Program-made: the position numbers and the translations under genes
Origin: an uncultured Phascolarctobacterium sp.
GTDB taxonomy: Bacteria; Bacillota; Negativicutes; Acidaminococcales; Acidaminococcaceae
NCBI GenBank assembly: GCA_900541915.1
Contig: UQLS01000002.1
Span: forward strand, 109,404 to 173,403
Reading direction: 5' to 3'
Length of the DNA: 64,000 bases
In this document: positions 49,857 to 58,421 of the stretch, one piece after another
Numbering within the stretch: the stretch's first letter is position 1
Layout of the letters: the number at the start of each line of letters is the position of its first letter
Notes under the pieces: generated by a model
The model's input: only the letters and a program-made list of their open reading frames with translations
Databases searched by the model: none
What the model was told of the DNA's origin: nothing

Positions 49857-50888
49857 ATGGAATACAGACCGGATGATTTAATCAACAGGCTGAAAAATAA
49901 AGAAAAGCTGCCCAATATCATCGTAACTTTTGGAGAAGAAACTTATTACAGCAGTCAGATAGCTTCTTTGCTGCCAGATTATGTTTTTGGCGATACGGAA
50001 GCTGAGTCGCGGCAGATTACGGTGTTTGAAAAAGATACAGAGCTGAAAGAGCTGGCCGGAGTTATCAATACTTATCCATTTTTTTCCGGCAGCTCACTGG
50101 TAATTTTAAAGGATGAAAAGCTGCTTGGCGGCAAGCAGGACAGCGAAGCGAAAAAAGAGCGTTTGGAAAAGCTTTTAAAAATACTGCAGGATGTGCCGGA
50201 GTATTGTACTGTTTTCATCAGCACTGCAAAACTTGATAAACGCAGCCGTTTTTACAAACAGTTAAAAGAAAAAGGTGCAGTCTGTGAATGCAGCAGCTTC
50301 AAAGCTTATTCTGCCGGGCCATGGCTGCAGCAGCAGGCTGCGGAACTTGGCGGCAGTCTTGAACGAGAGGCTGTGGAGCTGATTTTGGAATATCTGGCTC
50401 CCGTCGATAAGGTGCCGCTGCAGCTTGTGCGTCAGGAACTGGAGAAACTATCCGTTTACGCAGGCGACAGGAAAGAGTGGACGAGAGAAGACGTAGCAAG
50501 TATTTTTACCGCTTTGCCGGAGGTTTCCGGTTTTTCACTGACCAATGCAATTTTGGAAAGAAAGCTGGTGCAGTCTTTAGAGCTGTTGGCTTATGAGAGA
50601 AAAAAAGGCACTGCCATTCTGCTTTTGTGTGGCAGCATACTTTTTCAGCTGCGCCGTTTAGCCAAAGTACAGGAGCTGCAAAGACAGCATTATGGTCAGG
50701 ACCAGATTGCGTCAGAGCTCAGCCTGTCACCGTATGCGGCTAAAATTGTGATGCAGCAGGCACGTAATTTTTCTTATGAAAAGGTGCGGGAAGCAGTGCT
50801 GGCGCTGGCTGATTTGAATATACAAATGCGCAGAGGCGGCAGAAGATATGAGCTGCTGGAAGAAATTTTGATAAAACTATTGTCGTAA
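49857..50888 (+). CDS. holA: DNA polymerase III delta subunit
   Basis: A 343-residue protein with TAGGAGACAATT upstream. It shows HolA features: an N-terminal AAA-like domain without a Walker A (PNIIVTFGEETYYSSQIASLLP), SSLVILKDEKLLG, and a C-terminal collar helical region (SLELLAYERKKGTAILLLCGSILFQLRRLAKVQEL). It opens the sliding clamp in the clamp loader. The comEC-holA order is common in Bacillota. Confidence 0.93.
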   Translation: MEYRPDDLINRLKNKEKLPNIIVTFGEETYYSSQIASLLPDYVFGDTEAESRQITVFEKDTELKELAGVINTYPFFSGSSLVILKDEKLLGGKQDSEAKKERLEKLLKILQDVPEYCTVFISTAKLDKRSRFYKQLKEKGAVCECSSFKAYSAGPWLQQQAAELGGSLEREAVELILEYLAPVDKVPLQLVRQELEKLSVYAGDRKEWTREDVASIFTALPEVSGFSLTNAILERKLVQSLELLAYERKKGTAILLLCGSILFQLRRLAKVQELQRQHYGQDQIASELSLSPYAAKIVMQQARNFSYEKVREAVLALADLNIQMRRGGRRYELLEEILIKLLS

Positions 50889-50900
50889 AGAAGAAAAAGA

Positions 50901-50930
50901 TAGACAATTTAGTATAGGATTTGTTATAAT
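50901..50930 (+). promoter_or_regulatory. Promoter of glnA
   Basis: TAGACA (50901-50906) and TATAAT (50925-50930) are 18 bp apart, giving a leader of ~115 nt before the glutamine synthetase ATG. Confidence 0.75.
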
Positions 50931-51050
50931 AATTTTGTCAATGGTGACTTTTCTGGAGCAGGAGCAGTGTGTTCTGTTTTAGAAAGGTCTTTTTGTTTTT
51001 TTACATTCAAAATGGTTGGAAAGGAGTACAGCATTAGTGCTGGCACAAAA

Positions 51051-52958
51051 ATGAACAAGAAAAATTTACTGTACGTCATTAAACCGGAACAACAGAATGA
51101 ACAATCTTTACATAATCTTCTGCAGATGCACCCGGAAATCAAATTTGTATCTTTGATGGGTGTAGATTTTGCAGGTAATGATACTGATGAAAAAATTCCC
51201 ATGAAAATCTTTCTGGAAGATATTGAAAGCTTCCTGGAAGGCAGTGCAGCTCAGACTGACGGTTCTTCCGTAGTTCTCACTGGTATTGCTACTTTGAACA
51301 ATGCCCGTGTAGATATGAAAGTCGATAAGTCTGTTAACTGGTATGTTGATTATAATTACGAACATTTTGACGCTGAAAACGGCAACATGGTAGGTACCCT
51401 GCGTATTCCGTGCTACCTGATTCACAACGGCAACTTTGTTGACTCCCGTTCCATCCTGAAAAATACTCTGGACTATGTTGAAAGTGAAATCATGGGCCTG
51501 TTTGACAAACATCCCAAGATTGCCGGCTTAGAGCATGTGAATGCTGCTGAAATCGACAGACTGGTATTTACCTGTGCAACAGAACTGGAATTCTGGGTAA
51601 AATCTCCCCGTGAAGATGCTCCGATTGAAGCTCTGTCTTCTTCTCAGATGATGCAGGAACAATACTGGCAGCGTACCCGCGGCAATGTACGTACTGCTTT
51701 GGAGCAGACTGTACAAATGCTTGAGTTGTACGGACTGGAACCTGAAATGGGCCATAAAGAATGCGGCGGCGTTAAAGGTCAGATTGACTCTGCCGGCCAC
51801 ATGACTCACGTTATGGAACAGTTGGAAGTAGACTGGAAATTCAGCCTGGGTGTACAGACTGCTGATAACGAACTGCTGGCACGTATCATTGTTAAAGAAG
51901 TATTCCGTATGAATGGTTTGGAAGTTTCCTTCCAGGCTAAACCGGTACCGGGTGTCGCAGGCAGCGGTGAACATGTCCATGTAGGCATTGCTGCTAAGAT
52001 GAAAAACGGCAAGATTATCAACCTGTTCTCGCCGGCTGATATGCATAAGGATTTCCTTTCCGCTATCGGCTACGGCAGCATTATGGGCCTGCTGAAAAAC
52101 TATGAAGTTATCAATCCGTTTATTTCCTGCACTATAGATTCTCTTAACCGTCTGAAACCTGGTTTTGAAGCTCCGGTATGTATCGTAACTTCTTTGGGTA
52201 TGGGTCCTGAAAATCCGTCCCGTAACAGAACTATTCTGGCCGGTTTGATTCGTGACCTTGATAACGATAAAGCTACCCGTATTGAGATGCGTTCTCCTAA
52301 TCCGTATACCAATACCTACATTGCATTGGCAGCTTTCTACCTGTCCATGCTGGATGGCATTAAAGCCTGCGTAGAATCCGGACTGGATTTGAAAGCACTG
52401 GAAAAAGAAATTTCCAAACAGGCTGGTGAAGAAAGCTTCTATCTGGAAAAAGACAGAGAATATCGTACTGAAAAAGATGTTTTCGAAGACTTTACTCAGG
52501 AAGAACGTGACAGACTGTTCGGCAAACCGCCTGCAACAGTTTGGGAAAACTTGCGTGCTTTCAAAGAATATCCTGAAAAAGTTGAAGTGCTCACAAGAGG
52601 CAATATTCTGAAACCGGAATATATTGAATCTTTCATGCAGGGCGCGTTAATTCGCTGGAAAACAGAACTGCTTACCCGTCTGATTCCGGAAAATTATCAG
52701 GCTGTAGTTGATATGAAACGCCTGCATAATCAGGAAACCTGCACTGACTGTGATTTGGCTATGTGGCATAAAATCCAGGTACTGCGCACTAAACTGGCTA
52801 AGGATTCCTTTGATGAACCGAGCCTGTTCTCCCGCATCCGCAAAGCTATTGCTGAAGCAGACTATGATACCGCTTCTGATTTAAAAGTGGAAATGGCTGC
52901 TACTATGGAAGAACTGCATGTTCTGTATCATGATTACAAACAAAACATTATTGACTGA
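51051..52958 (+). CDS. glnA: Glutamine synthetase, unusual ~636-residue form
   Basis: The GS catalytic domain is evident: ATELEFWVKSP, MGHKECGGVKGQIDSAGHM, QAKPVPGVAGSGEHVHVGIA, and an RIEMRSPNPYTNTYIALAAFYLSMLDGI segment. The length is ~635 residues, more than type I (~450) and less than type III (~720), with a C-terminal helical extension (HNQETCTDCDLAMWHKIQVL...). AAGGAG (51020-51025) lies 25 nt before ATG 51051 with a CAGCA/TGCTG hairpin between; alternatives are ATG 51012 or the in-frame ATT 51033. It assimilates ammonia into glutamine. Confidence 0.88.
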   Translation: MNKKNLLYVIKPEQQNEQSLHNLLQMHPEIKFVSLMGVDFAGNDTDEKIPMKIFLEDIESFLEGSAAQTDGSSVVLTGIATLNNARVDMKVDKSVNWYVDYNYEHFDAENGNMVGTLRIPCYLIHNGNFVDSRSILKNTLDYVESEIMGLFDKHPKIAGLEHVNAAEIDRLVFTCATELEFWVKSPREDAPIEALSSSQMMQEQYWQRTRGNVRTALEQTVQMLELYGLEPEMGHKECGGVKGQIDSAGHMTHVMEQLEVDWKFSLGVQTADNELLARIIVKEVFRMNGLEVSFQAKPVPGVAGSGEHVHVGIAAKMKNGKIINLFSPADMHKDFLSAIGYGSIMGLLKNYEVINPFISCTIDSLNRLKPGFEAPVCIVTSLGMGPENPSRNRTILAGLIRDLDNDKATRIEMRSPNPYTNTYIALAAFYLSMLDGIKACVESGLDLKALEKEISKQAGEESFYLEKDREYRTEKDVFEDFTQEERDRLFGKPPATVWENLRAFKEYPEKVEVLTRGNILKPEYIESFMQGALIRWKTELLTRLIPENYQAVVDMKRLHNQETCTDCDLAMWHKIQVLRTKLAKDSFDEPSLFSRIRKAIAEADYDTASDLKVEMAATMEELHVLYHDYKQNIID

Positions 52959-52976
52959 TTGATATCAGCAGAGAAA

Positions 52977-53011
52977 ATGTCCTGCAGAAAATATTTTGCA
53001 GGGCATTTTTT
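52977..53011 (+). terminator. Intrinsic terminator of glnA
   Basis: ATGTCCTGCA (52977-52986) pairs with TGCAGGGCAT (52997-53006) with one G-U, followed by TTTTT. Between this and 53185 only the next promoter is seen. Confidence 0.9.
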
Positions 53012-53111
53012 ATGGTAATTTTAGGGCAATAGATTATTTGTTTTTTGTGATTTTATGACGAAAATAAAATACATGATGCTAAATATCTGCATGATTTTTA
53101 ATTGTTAACTG

Positions 53112-53140
53112 TTGAGTTAATAAAAAAACTATGATAAAAT
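53112..53140 (+). promoter_or_regulatory. Promoter of the thioesterase-bcd unit
   Basis: TTGAGT (53112-53117) and TAAAAT (53135-53140) with 17-bp spacing. Confidence 0.7.
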
Positions 53141-53184
53141 ATTAGAGATTTCATGGAAAGGCTAATGAAAGCGAGGCGGATATT

Positions 53185-53625
53185 TTGGCTGAGCAGGTAA
53201 AAGATGTTCCTGAATATATCCGTAAAATGTATGGCTATAATTCCTTTGTGAATAGCTTTGGCATCAGTATTGATGAAATAAGCTGCGGCAGCGCAGTTTT
53301 AAGCATTGAGATTGATCCGCTGAAACATTTTGACCACCGTGGGTTCTGCCATGGAGGTGTTTTGACAGCTTTAGCCGATTCCGTGCTGAGCGTGACTGGT
53401 GCCAGTGCCGGAGCGGCAGTGGCGACACTGAATCTCAGTATGAACTTTATACGTAATGTGCATAATGCCGGGCGTATCAGTGTGAAAAGCAAAATCCGTC
53501 ATCATGGGCGTACTACTATGGTGATAGAGGCGGAAATGTTTGATGAAGAACACACTGTGCTGGCTACTTTTCTTTCTACTATGTTAGTAGTCGGCAAATT
53601 TGAAGAAATACCTGAAAAATGGTAA
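53185..53625 (+). CDS. PaaI-family hot-dog thioesterase
   Basis: TTG 53185 follows GCGAGGCGG and gives a full-length 146-residue hot-dog protein; the next in-frame ATG (53230) would cut the first helix. The family pattern is DHRGFCHGGVLTALADSV followed by a beta-rich half ending TMVIEAEMFDEEHTVLATFLSTM. The Asn/His-Gly-Gly region matches PaaI-type acyl-CoA thioesterases. The gene is 57 bases before butyryl-CoA dehydrogenase, so a short-chain acyl-CoA substrate is a reasonable guess. Confidence 0.85.
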   Translation: MAEQVKDVPEYIRKMYGYNSFVNSFGISIDEISCGSAVLSIEIDPLKHFDHRGFCHGGVLTALADSVLSVTGASAGAAVATLNLSMNFIRNVHNAGRISVKSKIRHHGRTTMVIEAEMFDEEHTVLATFLSTMLVVGKFEEIPEKW

Positions 53626-53682
53626 TTTTCCGGTAACAGTCTAAAAGCAGCGGTATGGCCGCGTAATTTTAAGGAGGATAAA

Positions 53683-54822
53683 ATGGAGTTTGCATTAAAC
53701 GAAGAACAACTTGAATTACAGGAGATGGTGAGGGAGTTTGTAGAAAAAGAAATCACCCCTTATGCCGCTGAAATGGACAGAGAAAATCACATGCGTGATG
53801 GCCTGATTGAAAAAGCTAATGAAATGGGACTGCTGAATGTTATTGTGCCGGAAGAACTGGACGGCCCTGGTCTGGACAGTGTTTCCGTAGCTGTAATTTA
53901 TGAAGAACTTGGCAAAGGCTGTGCAGGCGTAGCAACCTCTCTGGCTGCTAACTCTCTGGCAACCTGCCCGGTATTGATTGCCGGTAACGATGAGCAAAAA
54001 CGCATGTACTGCGATGTTTTAAATAACGGTGGTCTGGCTGCTTTCGCACTTACTGAACCTGGTGCAGGCAGTGATGCAGGCGGTGTATCTACCCGTGCAG
54101 AAAAAAATAAGGAAAACGGCACTTACACTCTTAACGGCAGCAAAATCTTTATCACTAATGCCGGTATTGCTGATATTTTCCTGGTATTTGCTAATACCCG
54201 TAAGACTGGCGGTATCCGTGGCCTTACTGCATTTATCGTTCCTAAAGACACTCCGGGTCTGACTATTGGCAAAAAAGAAGACAAAATGGGCATCCGTCCT
54301 TCCAATACCTGCGAAGTTATCCTGCAGGATGTTGTAATTCCTGAATCTTATCGTGTAGGCCGTGAAGGTGAAGGCTTCCGTATTGCTATGAATACTCTGG
54401 ACAGCGCGCGTCCTTTCGTAGGTGCTGTTTCCGTAGGTATTGCACAGGCAGCTTTGGACTGCGCTGTTAAATATTCTAAAGAACGCCGTCAATTTGGTCA
54501 GCCGATCGCTTCTTTCCAAATGGTACAGGCTATGATTGCTGATATGGCTATGAAAGTTGAAACTGCCCGTCTGATGGTACACAAAGCTTGCTGGATGCGT
54601 GACCAGGGCATGGAATTCTCTAAAGAAGCTGCTATGGCTAAATGCTATGCTGCTGATGTTGCTATGCAGGTAACTACCGATGCTGTACAGGTAATGGGCG
54701 GCTATGGCTATTCTCGTGAATATCCTGTAGAAAAAATGATGCGTGATGCTAAAATTATGCAGATTTATGAAGGCACCAACCAAATTCAACGTCTGGTTAT
54801 TGCCAATAAAATCCTTTACTAA
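53683..54822 (+). CDS. bcd: Butyryl-CoA dehydrogenase (short-chain acyl-CoA dehydrogenase)
   Basis: The 379-residue protein has the acyl-CoA dehydrogenase blocks: FALTEPGAGSDAGGVSTRAEK, FITNAGIADIFLVFA, a C-terminal YSKERRQFGQPIASFQ, QVMGGYGYSREYPVEKMMRDAKIMQIYEGTNQIQRLVIA, where the Glu of YEGT is the catalytic base. It reduces crotonyl-CoA to butyryl-CoA with an electron-transfer flavoprotein. No etfAB or thl/hbd/crt genes are adjacent, unlike the typical bcs cluster. Gene ends at a strong terminator. Confidence 0.93.
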   Translation: MEFALNEEQLELQEMVREFVEKEITPYAAEMDRENHMRDGLIEKANEMGLLNVIVPEELDGPGLDSVSVAVIYEELGKGCAGVATSLAANSLATCPVLIAGNDEQKRMYCDVLNNGGLAAFALTEPGAGSDAGGVSTRAEKNKENGTYTLNGSKIFITNAGIADIFLVFANTRKTGGIRGLTAFIVPKDTPGLTIGKKEDKMGIRPSNTCEVILQDVVIPESYRVGREGEGFRIAMNTLDSARPFVGAVSVGIAQAALDCAVKYSKERRQFGQPIASFQMVQAMIADMAMKVETARLMVHKACWMRDQGMEFSKEAAMAKCYAADVAMQVTTDAVQVMGGYGYSREYPVEKMMRDAKIMQIYEGTNQIQRLVIANKILY

Positions 54823-54838
54823 TAACAGTTTAATAATT

Positions 54839-54870
54839 TCCCCTGTTTCTGTCGGAAACAGGGGATTTTT
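54839..54870 (+). terminator. Intrinsic terminator of bcd
   Basis: An 11-bp stem (54839-54849 with 54855-54865, loop TGTCG), then TTTTT. Confidence 0.93.
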
Positions 54871-54941
54871 ATTTTTGTATATATTTATAAATAAAAACTA
54901 GCAAAAAGTATATAAATATGCAAAAAACACAAGATAAATAG

Positions 54942-54968
54942 TTTCAGTATGAAAAAATGTGGTATAAT
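54942..54968 (+). promoter_or_regulatory. Candidate extended -10 promoter of lspA
   Basis: TGGTATAAT gives an extended -10 (TATAAT 54963-54968). The -35 is poor; TTTCAG (54942-54947) is the nearest candidate. Confidence 0.55.
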
Positions 54969-54998
54969 ATACACATCAAAATCAAAATGGAGTACTAT

Positions 54999-55451
54999 AT
55001 GAATTTTATCCTGATTGTAGCAGCAGTAATTATCATAGACCAAATAACGAAGTACATAGTGGTCAATAATTTTTTCCTGGGCGAAAGCATTCCGGTAATA
55101 CCTAATATATTTCACTGGACTTATATACTTAATGAGGGAGCAGCCTTTGGGATGCTCGAAGGCAGCCGTTGGTTGTTTGTAGTTGTAGCGCTTGCTGTAA
55201 GCCTGGGCATCTGGTATTTCCGTAAAGAAATAAGCCAGGAACCGCTGATGGTAAGAATGGGAGCGGCATTATTTGCAGGCGGTGCAATAGGTAATCTGAT
55301 TGACAGAACTTTGCACGGTGCAGTAATTGATTTTTTTGATTTCAGAATCTGGCCGATTTTTAATGTGGCAGATATCGCAATATGCATAGGAGTGGGAATG
55401 ATTTTATGGAAAATAGTAACAGCGGAACTGTTGGAACACAAGAACGCATAA
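54999..55451 (+). CDS. lspA: Prolipoprotein signal peptidase (SPase II)
   Basis: The first in-frame ATG with a ribosome-binding site is 54999 (TGGAGTACTAT). The 150-residue protein has four membrane segments and the conserved blocks NEGAAFGML, GGAIGNLIDR (catalytic Asp) and FFDFRIWPIFNVADIAI (second catalytic Asp). It removes signal peptides of lipoproteins such as the nuclease encoded at 31.9 kb. It overlaps the next gene by 46 bases, the usual lspA-rluD arrangement. Confidence 0.96.
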   Translation: MNFILIVAAVIIIDQITKYIVVNNFFLGESIPVIPNIFHWTYILNEGAAFGMLEGSRWLFVVVALAVSLGIWYFRKEISQEPLMVRMGAALFAGGAIGNLIDRTLHGAVIDFFDFRIWPIFNVADIAICIGVGMILWKIVTAELLEHKNA

Positions 55452-56353
55452 TTATTACTGAAAATGAAGCAGGTATGCGTGCTGACGTAGCTCTGGCACA
55501 GCTGCTGGAGATAACCCGTTCCAATATGCAGAAGTTATTGGAAGAAGGCAGAGCTGTCCGAGGGCAGAAAGTGATTAAGTCCAATTATCGCGTTAAGGCC
55601 GGTGAGGAGATTCTGGTGAATTTGCCTGAACCGCAGCCGCTTGATGTGCAGCCGGAGGATATTCCTCTTGATATTATTTATGAAGATGATGACGTGGTTG
55701 TAGTTAATAAAGCGCGCGGCATGGTAGTACATCCCGCAGCCGGTAATTACAACGGAACGCTGGTTAATGCTTTGCTGTATCATTGCAAAAACCTTTCCGG
55801 TATCAATGGTGTTATTCGCCCGGGTATTGTACATAGATTGGATAAAGATACTTCCGGTATTATGATTTGCGCCAAAAATGACAGTGCTCATCTGTCGTTG
55901 TCAGAACAGATTCAGAGCAAGACGGCGCAGCGCACTTATCTTGCCGTTGTCAGAGGCAATGTAAAAAATGACAGTGGTATTATTGAAACACAGATTGCCC
56001 GCGATAAGAATGACCGCAAGAAAATGGCTGTTGTTACCGAAGGCGGTCGTCAGGCGATTACTGAATATGAGGTAGCAGAGCGTTTTGGTAAATATACGGT
56101 AGTAAAATGCCGTTTGAAAACCGGGCGCACTCATCAGATACGTGTCCATATGGAATACCTGGGTTATCCGTTAGTTGGTGATCCTAAGTATTCACCTATG
56201 AAGACGCCTTTTGCTATTAATGGTCAGGCACTTCATTCACTTACCTTATCCTTTACGCATCCGCGTACAGGAGAGCGATTGACTTTTGAGGCACCTTTGC
56301 CGGAAGATATGAAAAAGATTTTAACCAGACTGCGCTTAGGGCAGTTTAGCTGA
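55406..56353 (+). CDS. rluD: RluA-family pseudouridine synthase (RluD-like)
   Basis: A 315-residue protein with an N-terminal S4 RNA-binding domain (MRADVALAQLLEITRSNMQKLLEEGRA) and a catalytic domain with HRLDKDTSGIMICAKN, where the Asp attacks uridine, and GRTHQIRVHMEYLGYPLVGDPKY. ATG 55406 lies within lspA. The target is likely 23S rRNA uridines as for RluD, though the paralogue type is not fixed by sequence alone. Confidence 0.92.
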   Translation: MENSNSGTVGTQERIIITENEAGMRADVALAQLLEITRSNMQKLLEEGRAVRGQKVIKSNYRVKAGEEILVNLPEPQPLDVQPEDIPLDIIYEDDDVVVVNKARGMVVHPAAGNYNGTLVNALLYHCKNLSGINGVIRPGIVHRLDKDTSGIMICAKNDSAHLSLSEQIQSKTAQRTYLAVVRGNVKNDSGIIETQIARDKNDRKKMAVVTEGGRQAITEYEVAERFGKYTVVKCRLKTGRTHQIRVHMEYLGYPLVGDPKYSPMKTPFAINGQALHSLTLSFTHPRTGERLTFEAPLPEDMKKILTRLRLGQFS

Positions 56354-56400
56354 TATGTTTACTGCGGTTTAGCCGTGATAATAAATTTGGGGTGATTGTT

Positions 56401-56949
56401 ATGACAAATTTTGTAAAGAAAAATGTAATTATGGATGCTGACGCTATGCGTCGTGCTATCGTGCGTATTTCTCATGAGATTATAGAAAAAAACAAAGGCG
56501 TAGAAAATGTTGTGTTAGTAGGCATTCGTACCAGAGGTGTACCCATTGCTGAACGTATCGCTAATACTATCGAAAGAATTGAAAATGCTAAAGTGCCGGT
56601 AGGCATGCTGGATATTACTCTTTATCGTGATGATCTGTCCACTTTGGCTTATAATCCTATCGTACATGGTACAGAAATTGACCTTGATTTGACTGGCAAA
56701 GTAGTAATCCTGGTTGATGATGTTCTGTATACCGGCCGTACTATCAGGGCTGCGCTTGATGCTATCATTGATATGGGCAGACCCAGAGCAATTCAGCTGG
56801 CAGTACTGATTGACCGCGGTCATCGTGAACTGCCTATCCGTGCAGATTTTGCCGGCAAAAATGTACCGACTTCTCATAAAGAAGCAGTAAATGTTTCTTT
56901 GGCCGAAGAAGACGGTATTGATGAAGTTGCTATTGGAGATATGGAATAA
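56401..56949 (+). CDS. pyrR: PyrR bifunctional regulator/uracil phosphoribosyltransferase
   Basis: GGGGTGATTGTT precedes ATG 56401. The 182-residue product has the PRPP loop VVILVDDVLYTGRTIRAALDA and LIDRGHRELPIRADFAGKNVPTS, both PyrR-specific. PyrR binds pyr-operon mRNA to control attenuation in response to UMP. The pyr structural genes are not in the window, and no pyr attenuator is visible in the 47-base gap upstream. Confidence 0.95.
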   Translation: MTNFVKKNVIMDADAMRRAIVRISHEIIEKNKGVENVVLVGIRTRGVPIAERIANTIERIENAKVPVGMLDITLYRDDLSTLAYNPIVHGTEIDLDLTGKVVILVDDVLYTGRTIRAALDAIIDMGRPRAIQLAVLIDRGHRELPIRADFAGKNVPTSHKEAVNVSLAEEDGIDEVAIGDME

Positions 56950-56970
56950 TAAAGAAATCAGGTGAAAAAG

Positions 56971-57609
56971 ATGACTGATCCTGTAAAAGTACGTAATGCG
57001 TGTCTTGGCAGCACCGTAGTGCAGAATCTGGAAAAGCGCGGCTTTAAGGCCTATTATTGTGAAACTGCTTCTGCAGCAGCTGAACTTGCGTTGTCTCTTA
57101 TTCCTAAAGAAGATGTTGTGGCCTGGGGAGGTTCTGTTTCTGTAAGTTCTTCCGGTTTGTTGGAAAAAGTAAAAGCATCATATAATGTTATTGACCGCGA
57201 CACAGCTGCAAATGCCGAAGAACGTGTGGAAATGATGCGTAAATCGCTTTTGTGTGATACTTTTCTGATGAGCAGCAATGCTGTCAGTGAGGACGGACAG
57301 CTGGTAAACATCGACGGCAACGGCAACCGCTGTGCAGCTTTAATTTATGGACCTAAACAGGTTATTGTGCTTGTCGGTATCAATAAGATTGTTAAGACTG
57401 TGCATGATGCTGTTGCCAGAGCACGCGGAACAGCAGCGCCTATAAATGCTCAGAGATTTGCAGGTTTAAATACGCCTTGTCAGAAAACAGGCGCCTGCAT
57501 GGATTGTCTGTCACCGTCTTGCATTTGCAATCAGATAGTTATTACCAGACGTTGTCAGCCGCAGGGACGTATTAAGGTTATTATTGCAGGCGAAGTGCTG
57601 GGCTTTTAA
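56971..57609 (+). CDS. LUD-domain protein (LutC/DUF162-like)
   Basis: ATG 56971 follows AGGTGA by 5 nt and is preferred to GTG 56962. The 212-residue protein carries the LUD-domain motifs DVVAWGGSVSVSSSGLLEKV, FLMSSNAVSEDGQLVNIDGNGNRCAALIYGPKQVIVLVGINKIV, and CMDCLSPSCICNQIVI, a Cys-rich segment. LUD proteins act in lactate oxidation or as stress proteins. Here it is alone without lutA/lutB, so the function is open. It precedes udp by 20 bases. Confidence 0.85.
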   Translation: MTDPVKVRNACLGSTVVQNLEKRGFKAYYCETASAAAELALSLIPKEDVVAWGGSVSVSSSGLLEKVKASYNVIDRDTAANAEERVEMMRKSLLCDTFLMSSNAVSEDGQLVNIDGNGNRCAALIYGPKQVIVLVGINKIVKTVHDAVARARGTAAPINAQRFAGLNTPCQKTGACMDCLSPSCICNQIVITRRCQPQGRIKVIIAGEVLGF

Positions 57610-57629
57610 GATAAGAACGAGGTAGAACC

Positions 57630-58421
57630 ATGGGAAATTTAGCTGATAAATCAGAAATTCTTTACCATGTAGGATTTTGCGCTGATGATTTAAAAGGTGC
57701 AGAGTGGGCTGTTTTGCCGGGAGATCCTGGCAGAGTACAGCTTTTGGCAGAAAATTTAGGTGAAGCAAAATTTATTGCCTGCCATCGTGAATATACCAGC
57801 TGGCTGGCGCAAATGGACTGTGGTCCGGTGTTAGTATGTTCTACCGGTATGGGAGGCCCGTCTACAGCTATTTGTCTGGAAGAGCTGGCGCGGATGGGCA
57901 TTAAAGGCGTTATTCGCGTTGGTACTACCGGCACTATTCAGGAGAAAATCAATATTGGTGACCTGATTATCAATAATGCGGCGGTACGTTTGGATGGTAC
58001 TTCACAGCATTATGCGCCGCTTAATTTTCCGGCGGTAGCAGATATAGAGATTACTAATGCTTTAAGACAGGCTGCTGTTGAAAATGATTTTCCCTGTCAT
58101 ACAGGTATTTCCGTTTCCTCTGATACCTTTTGGCCTGGGCAGGAACGTTATGACAGTTTTTCCGGTTATGTGCGCAAATCTTTGCGTGGAACACTGCAGG
58201 AATGGCAGAAACTAGGCGCGCTTAATTATGAAATGGAAACAAGTGCTTTGTTTGTTGTTTCTCAGTGTCTGGGGCTCAAGGCAGGCGCAGTATGTTCCGT
58301 TGTGGCAAAACGTACGGACAGCGAGGCTGTAGTGCCGCTGGAAAATAAAGGAGAAACAGCCAGACGTTTTCTGGTTACTGTGAAAAGAGCTTTACAGTTA
58401 TTGTTGAAAGCTGGTGAATAA
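57630..58421 (+). CDS. udp: Uridine phosphorylase
   Basis: A 263-residue PNP/UDP-family protein with ACGAGGTAGAACC upstream. It has LPGDPGRVQLLA (phosphate-binding), STGMGGPSTAICLEEL, IRVGTTGTIQEKINIGDLIINNAAVRLDGTSQHYAP and the ribose-binding NYEMETSALFVV. Uridine plus phosphate gives uracil and ribose-1-phosphate, which is the substrate of DeoB encoded next with no gap (TAA then ATG). Confidence 0.93.
   Translation: MGNLADKSEILYHVGFCADDLKGAEWAVLPGDPGRVQLLAENLGEAKFIACHREYTSWLAQMDCGPVLVCSTGMGGPSTAICLEELARMGIKGVIRVGTTGTIQEKINIGDLIINNAAVRLDGTSQHYAPLNFPAVADIEITNALRQAAVENDFPCHTGISVSSDTFWPGQERYDSFSGYVRKSLRGTLQEWQKLGALNYEMETSALFVVSQCLGLKAGAVCSVVAKRTDSEAVVPLENKGETARRFLVTVKRALQLLLKAGE

Noticed and set aside
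54019..54789. 256-codon minus-strand ORF opposite bcd
   Set aside because: Shadow of bcd with no start signal; the plus strand has all acyl-CoA dehydrogenase motifs.
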